Below, one piece after another: positions 34,541 to 44,146 of a stretch of 64,000 nucleotides of DNA (position 1 is the first letter of the stretch; every line of letters begins with the position of its first letter). The translations under genes and the position numbers were made by a program. This DNA is from Chryseobacterium sp. GVT01B (GTDB taxonomy: Bacteria; Bacteroidota; Bacteroidia; Flavobacteriales; Weeksellaceae). The notes below the pieces were generated by a model. That model searched no databases, was not told the origin of the DNA, and saw only the letters and a list, made by a program, of their open reading frames with translations. The stretch is from the NCBI RefSeq assembly GCF_019970045.1, contig NZ_JAHXYI010000004.1, forward strand, positions 186,001 through 250,000, written 5' to 3'.

Positions 34541-35596
34541 ATGCAATTGGTAAAAGCAGGGCTTTGTGCCTTTGGAATGAGCGGAAAAGTGTTCCATGCT
34601 CCCTTTTTAAAGGAACATCCGGGATTTTTTATATCTGCTGTAGTGGAAAGAAGTAAAGAAGAGTCTAAGGAAAAATATCCTGAAGCAACCATTTATCGTT
34701 CTGTAGAAGAAATGCTTCAGCATGCGGATGTAGAATTGGTCATCATCAACACTCCTGTTCAGACGCATTATGAATATGCAAAAAAAGCATTAGAGGCGGG
34801 AAAAAATATTATCGTAGAAAAACCTTTTACGGTAAATGTTGCTGAAGCGGAAGAGCTGGTACAGTTGGCTGAAGAAAAAGGATTGTTTTTAAGTGTATAT
34901 CAAAACAGAAGATTCGACCGTGACTTCTTGCAGGTTCAGAAGATTTTAAATGATAAAAAAATAGGAAATATTAAAGAGGCGGAAATCCGCTTTGACAGAT
35001 TCCGTACAACACCCAGCGGAAAACAGCATAAAGAAAGTCCGGATCAGGTAGGTGCAGGAACACTTCATGATCTGGGAGCACATCTTGTAGATCAGGCTGT
35101 ACAGTATTTTGGATATCCTGAAAAACTTTTTGCAGATGTATTTTCTATGAAAGGAAGTGAGTTTGCTAACGATTACTTTGAAATTCTCTTATTCTATAAA
35201 GATAACTTGAGAGTAAGGCTGAAATCGTCTGTTTTCAGTAAAGAAGGTCATTACGCTTATACTATTCATGGAGACAGAGGAACTTTTTTACAGGAACGAA
35301 CAGATAATCAGGAAAATGAATTGGTAGCAGGTGCTATTCCTGAATATGGTAAAGAATGGACCCAGCGATTGAAAGAATCGGATGGAATTTTAAACTTCCT
35401 GAATGATCATTCCGAGACTGAAAGAATTCTAACCTCCAGTGAAGCCGGAAATTACATGGATTATTACCAGCAGATCTATGAGCACATTGTCTTTGGATAT
35501 GCATTACCATCTCCGGGAAGAGAAGTTATTCAGAATATGAAAATTATTGATGCTTCTCTGGAAAGTGCAAAAGAAGAAAGAGTAATTCAATTATAA
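34541..35596 (+). CDS. Gfo/Idh/MocA-family NAD(P)-dependent oxidoreductase
   Basis: This 351-aa cytosolic enzyme has an N-terminal Rossmann domain (KAGLCAFGMSGKVFHAPFL) and the family EKPFTVN motif with the catalytic Lys, then the C-terminal substrate domain (GAGTLHDLGAHLVDQAVQYFG). It probably oxidises or reduces a sugar or inositol-like substrate. The ATG at 34541 is preferred: it is where homology begins and it follows a TATATTTG element (34519-34526). An in-frame ATG at 34466 would add 25 unrelated residues. Confidence 0.9.
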   Translation: MQLVKAGLCAFGMSGKVFHAPFLKEHPGFFISAVVERSKEESKEKYPEATIYRSVEEMLQHADVELVIINTPVQTHYEYAKKALEAGKNIIVEKPFTVNVAEAEELVQLAEEKGLFLSVYQNRRFDRDFLQVQKILNDKKIGNIKEAEIRFDRFRTTPSGKQHKESPDQVGAGTLHDLGAHLVDQAVQYFGYPEKLFADVFSMKGSEFANDYFEILLFYKDNLRVRLKSSVFSKEGHYAYTIHGDRGTFLQERTDNQENELVAGAIPEYGKEWTQRLKESDGILNFLNDHSETERILTSSEAGNYMDYYQQIYEHIVFGYALPSPGREVIQNMKIIDASLESAKEERVIQL

Positions 35597-35616
35597 AAAG
35601 GGGTATTCAATTATAA

Positions 35617-35770
35617 ATGATGAGTTATGAATTATGAATGAGTCAGAGTGTTTGAGCGTTTTAGGGTTTGAGTGTAAATGAGTTGGAAACTTCTAATCAC
35701 GACTGCTATCAACCTTGAACTTTAAACTTTGAACCTTAAATCCATTCATAATTCATAATTTTTAACTCAT
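35617..35770. repeat. Long imperfect inverted repeat between oxidoreductase and ABC-F genes
   Basis: The left arm ATGAGTTATGAATTATGAATG (35620-35640) pairs with the right arm CATTCATAATTCATAATTTTTAACTCAT (35743-35770), which has a 7-base insertion. The interior has GTTTGAGCGTTTTAGGGTTTGAGTG and CTTGAACTTTAAACTTTGAACC, blocks of a type I associate with flavobacterial intergenic repeats. It ends just before the ABC-F stop codon. Confidence 0.8.
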
Positions 35771-35775
35771 AATTA

Positions 35776-37671
35776 TTAAAGGATTTCCTGAAGTTCCAGC
35801 CATCTCATCTCATGGTTCTCCAGCTTTTCTGAAACTGTTTCAAGTTCGGAAGAGAGTTTGGCGATCTTTTCATAATCCGCTTCATTGTTGAGCTGATCCA
35901 GAATTTTGGAACGCTGGTCTTCAAGTTCCGGCATTTCCTTTTCTATCGTTTCCAGCTCTTTTTGTTCTTTAAAAGTTAATTTCCTTTTTTTAGAAGCAGC
36001 CACTGGAGCGGTTTCTGTTACAGCAGCAATTTCTTTAGCGGGCTCAGGTTTTGCAGTGGTATTTTTTTCTAAAGCTTCTTCACGGCTTCTTGCCTCTCTG
36101 TATTCTGAGAAATTTCCTACAAAATTTCTGATTTTTCCGTCTCCTTCAAAAGCCAGGACATGATCTACAATTCTGTCCATGAAATATCTGTCGTGGGAAA
36201 CAATAATCAAAGATCCCTGAAATTGCTGAAGGAAATTTTCAAGAACCGTTAGCGTAGGAAGATCAAGGTCATTCGTAGGTTCATCAAAAATCAGGAAATT
36301 AGGATTCTGATACAAAATATACATCAGGTGAAGTCTTCTCTTTTCCCCACCTGAAAGTTTGGAGATAGGAGAGTACTGAGTCTGATCGTCAAATAAGAAC
36401 AATCTTAAGAATTGCGATGCTGACAGGCTTCTTCCATTGGCCAATGGATAAAATTCTGCAATCTCCTTGATGAAATCAATCACACGCTCATCCTCTTTAT
36501 ATGTAAGCCCTTTCTGAGCGAAATAACCGAAAGATATCGTTTCTCCGGTTTCAATTTCTCCCTTGTCAGCTTTTTCCAAACCTTGGATAATATTAAGCAG
36601 GGTAGATTTTCCAGCACCGTTTTTTCCGATAATTCCAACCTTTTCACCACGTTGAAACTGGTAGCTGAAATCTTTTAGAAGAACTTTTGCTCCAAAACTT
36701 TTATCAATATGTTTAAGTTCGAGAATTTTATTCCCCAAACGCTTCATTTCAAAATCCAGTTCCAAGCCATCTTTTCTGGTATCGGTTTTGGCAACCTTTT
36801 CAGTTTCGTAAAAAGCATCAATTCTGCTCTTTGATTTTGTAGTTCTGGCTTTCGGTTGTCTGCGCATCCACTCCAGTTCCTTTCTGTAAAGGTTATTGGC
36901 TTTATCAATAGTCGCATTAAGATTCTCCTCACGAATCATTTTGTTTTCAAGATAAGTAGCATATGAACCATTATGCACGTACAGATTTCTATCTTCCATT
37001 TCCCAGATAATATCACAAACACTGTCAAGGAAATATCGGTCGTGGGTAACGAGTAATAATGTGATTTTTGCTTTATTCAAATAATTTTCAAGCCATTCTA
37101 CCATATCCACATCAAGGTGGTTGGTAGGTTCATCCATGATAAGAAGCGTATGTCTGTGTTCGGCTCTTGTTTCCGTCAAAAGTTTAGCCAGCGCTACACG
37201 TTTGATCTGACCTCCGGAAAGCGTTCCCATTTTGGCATCCAGATCAGTAATCTTAAGCTGGGAAAGAATCTGCTTCATTTCATTTTCAAGATCCCACGCT
37301 TTGTGAGCTTCCATATCGGCCAATGCCTTCTCAATAAAATCATTATCTGTAGAATGAAGTGATAGATGATAATTTTTAAGAGCAAGAATAGGTTCTGAAT
37401 CCAGCGCCATCATAAATTCCTCAATGCTGAGTTTAGGATCATAATCAATTTCCTGGTCAAATAATACCACCTGGATATCTTTGTTGATGATCGCAGTTCC
37501 ACTGTCTGCAATTTCTTTACCCATTAATATTTTCAGAAGGGTAGATTTTCCACTTCCGTTTTTGGCAACAATAGCAATTTTATCCCCTTCATTGATATGA
37601 AAAGTAATGTTTTCAAATAAAACTTTGATGCCGTAAGATTTGGTAAGATTTTCTGCAGAAACGTAATTCAT
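35776..37671 (-). CDS. ABC-F family ATP-binding protein (Uup-like)
   Basis: This 631-aa cytosolic protein has two ABC ATPase domains in one chain and no membrane part. The first Walker A is KNGSGKST at 37-44, and the second (GKNGAGKST) is near 347. Both signature motifs are present (LSGGQIKR, LSGGEKRR), as are Walker B/switch regions (LLIMDEPTNHLD, FLIFDEPTNDLD). The inter-domain linker is rich in Arg/Lys (WMRRQPKARTTKSKSR). A C-terminal coiled coil (about 560-631) fits Uup, which binds DNA or ribosomes. A role in ribosome function is inferred. Confidence 0.95.
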   Translation of the reverse strand: MNYVSAENLTKSYGIKVLFENITFHINEGDKIAIVAKNGSGKSTLLKILMGKEIADSGTAIINKDIQVVLFDQEIDYDPKLSIEEFMMALDSEPILALKNYHLSLHSTDNDFIEKALADMEAHKAWDLENEMKQILSQLKITDLDAKMGTLSGGQIKRVALAKLLTETRAEHRHTLLIMDEPTNHLDVDMVEWLENYLNKAKITLLLVTHDRYFLDSVCDIIWEMEDRNLYVHNGSYATYLENKMIREENLNATIDKANNLYRKELEWMRRQPKARTTKSKSRIDAFYETEKVAKTDTRKDGLELDFEMKRLGNKILELKHIDKSFGAKVLLKDFSYQFQRGEKVGIIGKNGAGKSTLLNIIQGLEKADKGEIETGETISFGYFAQKGLTYKEDERVIDFIKEIAEFYPLANGRSLSASQFLRLFLFDDQTQYSPISKLSGGEKRRLHLMYILYQNPNFLIFDEPTNDLDLPTLTVLENFLQQFQGSLIIVSHDRYFMDRIVDHVLAFEGDGKIRNFVGNFSEYREARSREEALEKNTTAKPEPAKEIAAVTETAPVAASKKRKLTFKEQKELETIEKEMPELEDQRSKILDQLNNEADYEKIAKLSSELETVSEKLENHEMRWLELQEIL

Positions 37672-37816
37672 TGGAAATTAATGGTTTGATTTTAATTTTG
37701 AATTGAACCGCAAAAATACGAAAATGTAACCTAAAATTTTCCGGAACCTCTTTTATAAAAATGAATATTTATAATTTTTTAATAGACTGTGCCCATTATC
37801 TGGAAAAACTATTCAG

Positions 37817-37824
37817 TAAATTTG
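37817..37824 (+). promoter_or_regulatory. Promoter -7 element of the deoxyribonucleotidase gene
   Basis: TAAATTTG is a perfect -7 match, 61 bases before the ATG at 37886. Confidence 0.5.
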
Positions 37825-37885
37825 ATAAGACACAATGAATACATTTTTTTAATAATATAAATAATACAAAAATCTGATTGAAGTA

Positions 37886-38398
37886 ATGAAAAAAGTAATT
37901 GTCGACATGGATGGGGTAATGGCGGATGTATATCATCAGCTGGTACAATTTGAAAAAAGAGATACGGGGAGAGAAATTGAAATCAGTGATTTAGCAGGTA
38001 AACCTGAAATAGAATCATTTCCGAACGGAAAAAAACACGTTAATGAAGTAGGGTTTTTCAGAACGCTGCCTGTAATGAAAGGAAGCCGTGAAGCAATGGA
38101 ATATCTGAATAATAAATATGATCTGTATATTGTCTCTGCAGGCATGGAATTTCCCAACAGCTTAAGAGAAAAATACGATTGGCTGGCAGAACATTTCCCA
38201 TTCATTACCTGGGAGCAGATTGTTCTTTGCGGAAGCAAAAAAGTAGTTTCAGGAGATGTAATGATTGATGATTATCCAAAAAATTTAGACCATTTTTCAG
38301 GACAAAGATTGATCTTTACCCAGCCTCATAATGAGCTGATAGAAAACGAGACTTACGAAAGAGTTCATTCCTGGGAAGAAGTTATGAATATCCTTTAA
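37886..38398 (+). CDS. 5'(3')-deoxyribonucleotidase-like HAD phosphatase
   Basis: This 170-aa protein is a short HAD-superfamily phosphatase of the NT5C type (PF06941). Motif I VDMDGVMAD provides Asp7 (nucleophile) and Asp9. SAGMEFP supplies motif II, the Lys of motif III lies in LCGSKKVVSGD, and DDYPKNL supplies motif IV. It probably dephosphorylates deoxynucleoside monophosphates to balance dNTP pools. Cytosolic; single gene. Confidence 0.92.
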   Translation: MKKVIVDMDGVMADVYHQLVQFEKRDTGREIEISDLAGKPEIESFPNGKKHVNEVGFFRTLPVMKGSREAMEYLNNKYDLYIVSAGMEFPNSLREKYDWLAEHFPFITWEQIVLCGSKKVVSGDVMIDDYPKNLDHFSGQRLIFTQPHNELIENETYERVHSWEEVMNIL

Positions 38399-38541
38399 TA
38401 GCACGAAATGTAAATATTTTTAGAGTTCTTTTGAAAACAATGGGGTTTTTAAAAGAACTTTAACTATAAGGAGGATAAATTTAATAAAGAATTGTGACAG
38501 CTGATGGTTTAAAATAAATAAGTTTGCGTCAAACTTTTAAC

Positions 38542-39399
38542 ATGAAAATATATCATACTTTATTCTTCCTTTTGGCGGCTTCAGCCTTCCATGCACAGGT
38601 TATTTCCGGAACTATTATTTCTAAAAACGAAAATCAGCCGATTCCTTACGTGAAAATCGGGATTGAAAAGAAATCAACCGGGGCGATTTCAGATGAAAAA
38701 GGACAATTTTCAATTGATCTTTCCAATGCTGAACCACAGCAGAAAATAAAAATAGAAGTCCCGGGATACGATCTTTATCAGGAAACAATAGAGAGTTTTA
38801 AAAAGAATGACCAGCAAAAAGTATTTTTAACAGAGAAAATTAAAAATATTAAAGAGATTGCAATAAAACCTAAAAAACTTGTTGATAAAAACTGGGGAGT
38901 CAATACAAAAACAAAAAGTGTTATTTATTCTGTTAATCCGGAATTTGACAAAAAAAGTTTTCTTGGAGAAACTGCTTTAGAATTCAATGCTAAGAAAAGA
39001 TCCAAAATTAAAAATATCAATCTGAATATAGCCAGCTATGTTTCTACTCAGCCGGTTTTGATGAGATATAGCATTTACAGTGAAAAAAATGGCTTCCCGG
39101 ATAAAAATATTCTTGAAGAAGAGATTACCGTGGAACTTACTGAAAATATGATTAAAGACGGAACCTATACGCTGGATGTCAATGATCGTAATATTTGGGT
39201 TCAGGGAAAATTTTTTATCGGAATCCAGTTTTTAAAAGATTTTGATGGCAGAATTAAAATAAGTGCCGCTTTATTCAGAACCGGATTTATAAGAGAATTT
39301 TATGGAGACTGGCAGAAAATGACTATTGCTGCACCAGCGATTAATATTGATGTGAAAATGGATAAAAACGGAAGCGATAATCAGAGTGAAAATGATTAA
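38542..39399 (+). CDS. Secreted protein with carboxypeptidase-regulatory-like domain
   Basis: This 285-aa protein has a signal peptide (residues 1-19, FFLLAASAFHAQ). Residues 20-95 are a CarboxypepD_reg-like Ig fold (ISGTIISKNENQPIPYVKIGIEKKSTGAISDEKGQF), common at the N-terminus of Bacteroidota envelope proteins. The remaining ~180 residues are beta-rich and unrecognised. I use the ATG at 38542. A TTG at 38524 overlaps the -7 element TAAGTTTG (38519-38526) and is not the start. Single gene. Confidence 0.87.
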   Translation: MKIYHTLFFLLAASAFHAQVISGTIISKNENQPIPYVKIGIEKKSTGAISDEKGQFSIDLSNAEPQQKIKIEVPGYDLYQETIESFKKNDQQKVFLTEKIKNIKEIAIKPKKLVDKNWGVNTKTKSVIYSVNPEFDKKSFLGETALEFNAKKRSKIKNINLNIASYVSTQPVLMRYSIYSEKNGFPDKNILEEEITVELTENMIKDGTYTLDVNDRNIWVQGKFFIGIQFLKDFDGRIKISAALFRTGFIREFYGDWQKMTIAAPAINIDVKMDKNGSDNQSEND

Positions 39400-39457
39400 T
39401 ACTGATGTCTCTGAGTAACTGAAGAATCAATCACTTGTTCATATAATTCTATCTTCA

Positions 39458-40321
39458 CTAATCCAGTGTCAGTCTTTTTAACGACCATGAATTGCCATTG
39501 TAGATATCAAGATCTACTTTGGTGTTGATGCCATGAACAATTCCGTTTTCCGTAAACTGCCAGAAATCCCACTGGTCATCGGGAGATGGAGAAGGAACGT
39601 CATTGTAATTGGCCAGCCATAGCGGATAATCTTCAAATTCTCCTTTCAGGAAATCCTTATAATAATGATAATAGGTATAAATGATAGGCTTTTCACCATA
39701 AGCATCCTCTACAATTTTGCACCAGACTTTAAGATCTTCAATCAGTTTTTTGTTCGTTTTACGCTTTGGAATTTTTTCAATATCAAGAATAGGAGGAAGA
39801 TCGCCACTTTCAAGTTTTACATTTGCTAAAAAATTATTGGCCTGAATGACAGGATCTTCATCAGCTCTGTAAAAGTGATAGGCACCACGGATAAGATCAT
39901 GTTTTTTAGCTATTTCCCAGAATTCCTCAAAATGCTTGTCGGCACTTCGGTTTCCCATTGTAGCACGCATAACGACAAACTCCAGCGGAATCGTTTTATT
40001 TCCAATACTGAGACTGTCCCATTTGATATCTTCCCTGTTCTGATAATGAGAAACATCAAAACCATAAGTTTTATCAAGGTTGTTCGCTAAAATTCTCTGA
40101 ATTCTTGCGGCTTCTCTTTCGCTGTTGTGGAGTTTCTTGTGGGTAAATTTGTTAAAGTACAGTGCGTAATAATAGCTGACGGATTGCTTCAAATAAAAGC
40201 CGGTTCCAATAAGAGCTACAATTAAAATAGCCAATATCATCCATCTTCGGAAAAAATACTTCTTCCGTCTTGTTTTATGGAGCTGTTTGGCAGTTTTTTT
40301 GGTGTACTTTTTTGGTGTCAT
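39458..40321 (-). CDS. GH25-family lysozyme (muramidase), membrane-anchored
   Basis: This 287-aa protein has a very basic N-terminus (about residues 1-26) and one membrane helix (MILAILIVALIGTGFYL, about 28-44), so the enzyme faces the periplasm. The GH25 domain (about 80-285) shows GFDVSHYQ with the first acidic residue, FVVMRATMG, RGAYHFYR, and LPPILDIEK with the catalytic Asp/Glu pair. It should cleave peptidoglycan glycan strands. ATG at 40321; an upstream TTG start lies in the promoter. Confidence 0.93.
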   Translation of the reverse strand: MTPKKYTKKTAKQLHKTRRKKYFFRRWMILAILIVALIGTGFYLKQSVSYYYALYFNKFTHKKLHNSEREAARIQRILANNLDKTYGFDVSHYQNREDIKWDSLSIGNKTIPLEFVVMRATMGNRSADKHFEEFWEIAKKHDLIRGAYHFYRADEDPVIQANNFLANVKLESGDLPPILDIEKIPKRKTNKKLIEDLKVWCKIVEDAYGEKPIIYTYYHYYKDFLKGEFEDYPLWLANYNDVPSPSPDDQWDFWQFTENGIVHGINTKVDLDIYNGNSWSLKRLTLD

Positions 40322-40330
40322 AAAGTTTTG

Positions 40331-40381
40331 CAAAACTAACTTTTTTCACTGCTAAATGCTAAAATAAAATCAGTAAATTTG
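40331..40381. promoter_or_regulatory. Divergent promoters for lysozyme and NADH dehydrogenase genes
   Basis: Minus strand: TAGTTTTG at 40331-40338, 9 bases before the lysozyme ATG (40321). Plus strand: TAAATTTG at 40374-40381, only 6 bases before the ATG at 40388. The plus-strand transcript would start at or next to the initiation codon. Confidence 0.65.
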
Positions 40382-40387
40382 TGTATT

Positions 40388-41650
40388 ATGGAAACACGCG
40401 AAAAAATCATCATTATAGGAGGAGGATTTGCGGGGCTGCAGCTTGCAAAAACATTGAATAACAAGAACAAAAAGGTCATTGTTCTGGATCGGATGAATCA
40501 TCATATGTTTCAGCCGCTTTTTTATCAGGTAGCCTCGGGAAGGATTGAACCTTCCAATATCTCTTTCCCTTTCAGAAAGATTTTTCAGCAGTCCAGAAAC
40601 ACACAGTTCCGTATGACAGAGGTGAAAGAAATAGACCCTGCCAGCAATAAAGTAATTACTGATGAGGCAGAATTTACTTATGATAAACTCATCATTGCAA
40701 CGGGGTGTAAAACTAATTTTTTCGGGAACAAAGATCTGGAAGGAAAAGCTTTCGGAATGAAAAATACTCAGGAAGCCATCAGCATCAGAAATCATGTGTT
40801 GACGACCTTTGAAAAACTGATTATTGAAAAAAGCCGAAGCGATGACGGAAACTGGAATATCGTTATCGTAGGAAGCGGACCTACCGGAGTAGAACTGGCA
40901 GGTGCTTTTGCCGAAATGAAAAAAGACATCCTTCCAAGAGATTATCCTTACATGAACTTTGACCATCTGAAGATTATCCTGGTAAGTTCAACTGAGAAAC
41001 CACTCGCTGTAATGAGCAGTGAAGCCCAGGAGAAGTCTGAAAAATATCTCAAAGACCTGGGGGTGACTTTTATGAGTGGAGAAGTGGTGACAGATTATGA
41101 CGGAGATAAAGTACATCTTAGAAGCGGGAAAGAAATACCGTCCAATAATGTAATCTGGGCAGCAGGAGTTACCGGAAATGTGGTAGGAGGCTTCCCTGAA
41201 GAAAAATTAGTAAGAAACAGATATATTGTAGATCGATATAATACAATAAAAGGATACGATAATATTTATGCCATCGGGGATATTGCCTATATGGAAACTC
41301 CAAAATATCCACAGGGACACCCGCAGGTAGCAAACGTAGCCATTAATCAGGCAAAAAATTTAGGTAAAAATTTATTAAAGAAAAGTCAGAACGAGTGGGC
41401 AGAATATGAATATGATGATAAAGGTTCATTGGCGACCATAGGGAAGCATAGAGCCGTTGTTGATCTGCCATTTATAAAATTTCAGGGATTTCTGGCGTGG
41501 TATTTCTGGATGTTTCTCCATTTAATGCTAATTTTGAGCGTTCGAAATAAGCTGGCCATATTCTTCAACTGGATGTGGAGCTATATCAACAAAGATTCTT
41601 CTTTAAGATTAATTATTATACCTACTAAGAAAAACGGAACATTACAATGA
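40388..41650 (+). CDS. NAD(P)/FAD-dependent oxidoreductase, type II NADH dehydrogenase
   Basis: This 420-aa protein is a single-subunit NDH-2-type enzyme that passes electrons from NADH to quinone without pumping protons. The FAD-binding [15 protein letters not shown] starts at residue 6. The NADH-binding [15 protein letters not shown] is near 161, and the second FAD motif YAIGDIA is near 294. Hydrophobic and amphipathic residues near the end ([19 protein letters not shown]) fit attachment to the inner membrane. ATG at 40388. The stop overlaps the trmD start (ATGA). Confidence 0.92.
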   Translation: METREKIIIIGGGFAGLQLAKTLNNKNKKVIVLDRMNHHMFQPLFYQVASGRIEPSNISFPFRKIFQQSRNTQFRMTEVKEIDPASNKVITDEAEFTYDKLIIATGCKTNFFGNKDLEGKAFGMKNTQEAISIRNHVLTTFEKLIIEKSRSDDGNWNIVIVGSGPTGVELAGAFAEMKKDILPRDYPYMNFDHLKIILVSSTEKPLAVMSSEAQEKSEKYLKDLGVTFMSGEVVTDYDGDKVHLRSGKEIPSNNVIWAAGVTGNVVGGFPEEKLVRNRYIVDRYNTIKGYDNIYAIGDIAYMETPKYPQGHPQVANVAINQAKNLGKNLLKKSQNEWAEYEYDDKGSLATIGKHRAVVDLPFIKFQGFLAWYFWMFLHLMLILSVRNKLAIFFNWMWSYINKDSSLRLIIIPTKKNGTLQ

Positions 41651-42318
41651 GAATTGACATAATAAGCGTACTTCCGGAATTGATGGAAAGTCCGTTCAAA
41701 ACTTCTATTTTGAAACGAGCAATGGATAAAGGGCTGGCAGAAGTACATTTTCACCAACTGAGAGACTGGGCTGTCAATAAGCACAGACAGATTGATGATG
41801 AACCTTACGGAGGCGGAGCAGGAATGGTGATGATGATTGAGCCGCTGGATAAGTGTATCTCAGAGCTTAAATCTCAAAGAAATTATGATGAGGTAATCTA
41901 TCTGACACCGGATGGCGTTACTTTAAGTCAGAAAATTGCCAATTCACTTTCCATAAAAGAAAATCTGATCTTTCTTTGTGGCCACTATAAAGGAATAGAC
42001 CAAAGGGTAAGAGATCTTCATATTACAAAAGAAATCTCCATCGGAGATTATGTTCTTACCGGAGGAGAACTGGCAGCCTGCGTGCTTGCGGACTCTGTCA
42101 TCAGACTGCTTCCTGGAGTTTTAAATGATGAGCAGAGTGCCTTAACGGATAGTTTTCAGGATGATCTTCTTTCACCACCAATTTATACCAGACCTGAAAG
42201 TTATAAAGGATTGGATGTGCCTAAAATTTTACTAAGTGGGAATTCCGGGAAAATTGAAGAATGGCGTCATGAGGAAGCGGTAAGGATTACCAAAGAAAAA
42301 CGCCCTGATTTGCTATAG
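41647..42318 (+). CDS. trmD: tRNA (guanine37-N1)-methyltransferase TrmD
   Basis: This 223-aa SpoU-TrmD (SPOUT) enzyme methylates G37 of tRNAs reading codons that begin with C, to prevent frameshifting. The N-terminus [11 protein letters not shown], the [12 protein letters not shown] loop, [12 protein letters not shown], the trefoil-knot core [12 protein letters not shown], and [11 protein letters not shown] are all diagnostic. It overlaps the NADH dehydrogenase gene by four bases and is coupled to it. The usual rpsP-rimM-trmD-rplS neighbourhood is absent. Confidence 0.98.
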   Translation: MRIDIISVLPELMESPFKTSILKRAMDKGLAEVHFHQLRDWAVNKHRQIDDEPYGGGAGMVMMIEPLDKCISELKSQRNYDEVIYLTPDGVTLSQKIANSLSIKENLIFLCGHYKGIDQRVRDLHITKEISIGDYVLTGGELAACVLADSVIRLLPGVLNDEQSALTDSFQDDLLSPPIYTRPESYKGLDVPKILLSGNSGKIEEWRHEEAVRITKEKRPDLL

Positions 42319-42707
42319 TCAAATATTGTCGAAACTTGTCGAAACTTGTCAATTCTTATCCACGTTGAATTCCATTTGTTTTGAAGATAAATGGAATAAT
42401 ATTTGTTGTAAATTCAATAAGTGCGAAAAATATTAATATTTCTAATTTTAAATTAAAAATTTATTTCTATTATTCTGATTTTTACGTATTGTCTCAATTT
42501 TGATTAATGTGTTAAAACTCCCGAATGATTGAAAAATTAATTTAAAATAGCTGATTTCATTGATATTTTTTATTATATTTGAATCGTTTTTTATTGGAAA
42601 TTGATTCGTCTTTCTTGAGTTGAATCAAAGGAATTTGAAAAAAAATAATAAATTTACATCTTAGGAAAAAAGAACATAATAAATTAAAAGTATAGAAATT
42701 AGTGTAG
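42319..42707. other. 389-bp A+T-rich intergenic region
   Basis: Starts with a direct repeat (GTCGAAACTT twice, then GTCAA, 42329-42352) and a near DnaA box CTTATCCACG (42355-42364). TATATTTG at 42574-42581 is a possible -7 element. TTGATTC (42601-42607) and GAATCAA (42622-42628) could form a hairpin in the leader of the next gene. No open frame is convincing. Confidence 0.5.
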
Positions 42708-43643
42708 ATGGAGCTGTTCTCTTTTTATAATGTTGAAAATTTATTTTTACCCGATCCGAAACCTGTCCACAAATTAGATCCTACGCGGTCAGGATTAAGG
42801 AACTGGGATGAAAAAAGATATAATAATAAGCTTTTCAAAATCTCCCATGTATTTCAGTTGATGAAGGAGGATAATGGTGTACTGCCATTTGTAATAGGAT
42901 TGTCTGAAGTTTCCGGAAGGAAAGTATTGGAAGATCTTGTGGAGATGGAGCCCTTTCATTCGCAATATGGAATTGTACATTACAACTCTATGGACGAAAG
43001 AAAAGTGGATGTAGCCATGTTGTATGATAAAAATAAAGTAGAGGTAATAGATTCTGAAACCATTACTTTCTTTTTTGAAATAGTAAATAAAAACACAGGA
43101 AATTACGACACAACCAGGGACGTACTTTTTTCAAAAATTAAATATAAAGGGGAAATTATTAATGTCTTTATCGCCCATCTTCCCTCTAAGCGAGAAAAAG
43201 ATATCAATAAACCTAAAAGAGCCTTTATACTGAATGAAGTCCGGGAACGGATTATGAAAATCGTAGATGCTGATAAGGAGCATGTCATACTGTGTGGTGA
43301 TTTTAACGAAAACCCGGATGATGAAAATTTAGTGCAGATTCTCTATAACAATGACCGCGAGAAGGTTTTAATGAACCCTTTTCAACAATTGTTTTCTACA
43401 AGAAATTATTCTACTTTTCATTATAAATCTGGATTGCTGTATGATCAGATTATTATGTCAAGATCTTTGCTTGATAATAAGACGCTGGCTTTTCAGGATG
43501 CCCATATATTCAATTCTGAAAAAATCCGCAGCAGAACCAGAAATTTTGAAGGACGACCTTTCCGAACTTATGCTGGTACAAGGTATTTGGGAGGATATAG
43601 TGATCACTTTCCGGTTTTTGTAAAATTTAAAAGTTTACAGTAA
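42708..43643 (+). CDS. Endonuclease/exonuclease/phosphatase-family protein
   Basis: This 311-aa protein without a signal peptide has the EEP fold. The first strand is LFSFYNVENLF, GLSEVSGRKVL gives the metal-binding Glu, the catalytic HL is in VFIAHLPSKR, GDFNENPDDEN follows, and GGYSDHFPVFVKF supplies the final Asp-His. Members cleave DNA, RNA or phosphoesters; the substrate cannot be told from sequence. The preceding leader is long and contains an inverted repeat. Confidence 0.92.
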   Translation: MELFSFYNVENLFLPDPKPVHKLDPTRSGLRNWDEKRYNNKLFKISHVFQLMKEDNGVLPFVIGLSEVSGRKVLEDLVEMEPFHSQYGIVHYNSMDERKVDVAMLYDKNKVEVIDSETITFFFEIVNKNTGNYDTTRDVLFSKIKYKGEIINVFIAHLPSKREKDINKPKRAFILNEVRERIMKIVDADKEHVILCGDFNENPDDENLVQILYNNDREKVLMNPFQQLFSTRNYSTFHYKSGLLYDQIIMSRSLLDNKTLAFQDAHIFNSEKIRSRTRNFEGRPFRTYAGTRYLGGYSDHFPVFVKFKSLQ

Positions 43644-43671
43644 AAAACATAAATAATAAAAAAAGTAGAAA

Positions 43672-44142
43672 ATGAAAAATTCGAGCAACACAAGCTATCA
43701 TTTAGATTCTATTGACAAGGAAATTATCTACATGTTGATGGATAATGCTAAAACTTCTTTAGCCCACATTTCAAAAAATGTTGGAATTTCAACAACTGCA
43801 GTGCACCAAAGAATCAAAAAACTCGAACATGCAGGAGTTATTGAAAATTCAATATCATTTCTTAATCCTAAAAAAATAGGGTATAAAGTAATTTCCTACA
43901 TTGGTGTGTTTCTGGATCAGCCAAGTCATTATCCAGAAGTGGTAAAATCTTTGCATGATATTAACGAAGTGGTGGAAGCCCATTACACAACAGGGAATTA
44001 TACCATATTCCTGAAAGTTCTTTGTAAAGATAATGATCACTTAATGCAGATCCTTAACAAGCTTCAGAAGCTGAAAGGAGTAACAAGAACAGAGACTTTT
44101 ATATCTTTGGAACAAGGTATTTACAGACAATTGAAAGTATAA
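43672..44142 (+). CDS. Lrp/AsnC-family transcriptional regulator
   Basis: In this 156-aa protein residues 10-60 are the AsnC HTH (LDSIDKEIIYMLMDNAKTSL, ISTTAVHQRIKKLEHAG). Residues 75-150 form the RAM ligand-binding domain (VISYIGVFLDQP, VVEAHYTTGNYTIFLKVL, GVTRTETFISLEQG). It probably binds DNA as an octamer and senses an amino acid. The start of deoC lies 4 bases downstream, so it is cotranscribed with it; deoxynucleotide catabolism may be its target (inference). Confidence 0.93.
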   Translation: MKNSSNTSYHLDSIDKEIIYMLMDNAKTSLAHISKNVGISTTAVHQRIKKLEHAGVIENSISFLNPKKIGYKVISYIGVFLDQPSHYPEVVKSLHDINEVVEAHYTTGNYTIFLKVLCKDNDHLMQILNKLQKLKGVTRTETFISLEQGIYRQLKV

Positions 44143-44146
44143 CGAT

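Noticed and set aside
40370..40966. 198-codon minus-strand frame opposite the NADH dehydrogenase gene.
   Set aside because: It overlaps the FAD-binding part of a clearly functional gene and has no homology signals of its own.
42329..42364. Direct repeats GTCGAAACTT and a TTATCCACG box after trmD as a second origin-like site.
   Set aside because: Only one imperfect box and a short tandem repeat; far weaker than 19844-20148.
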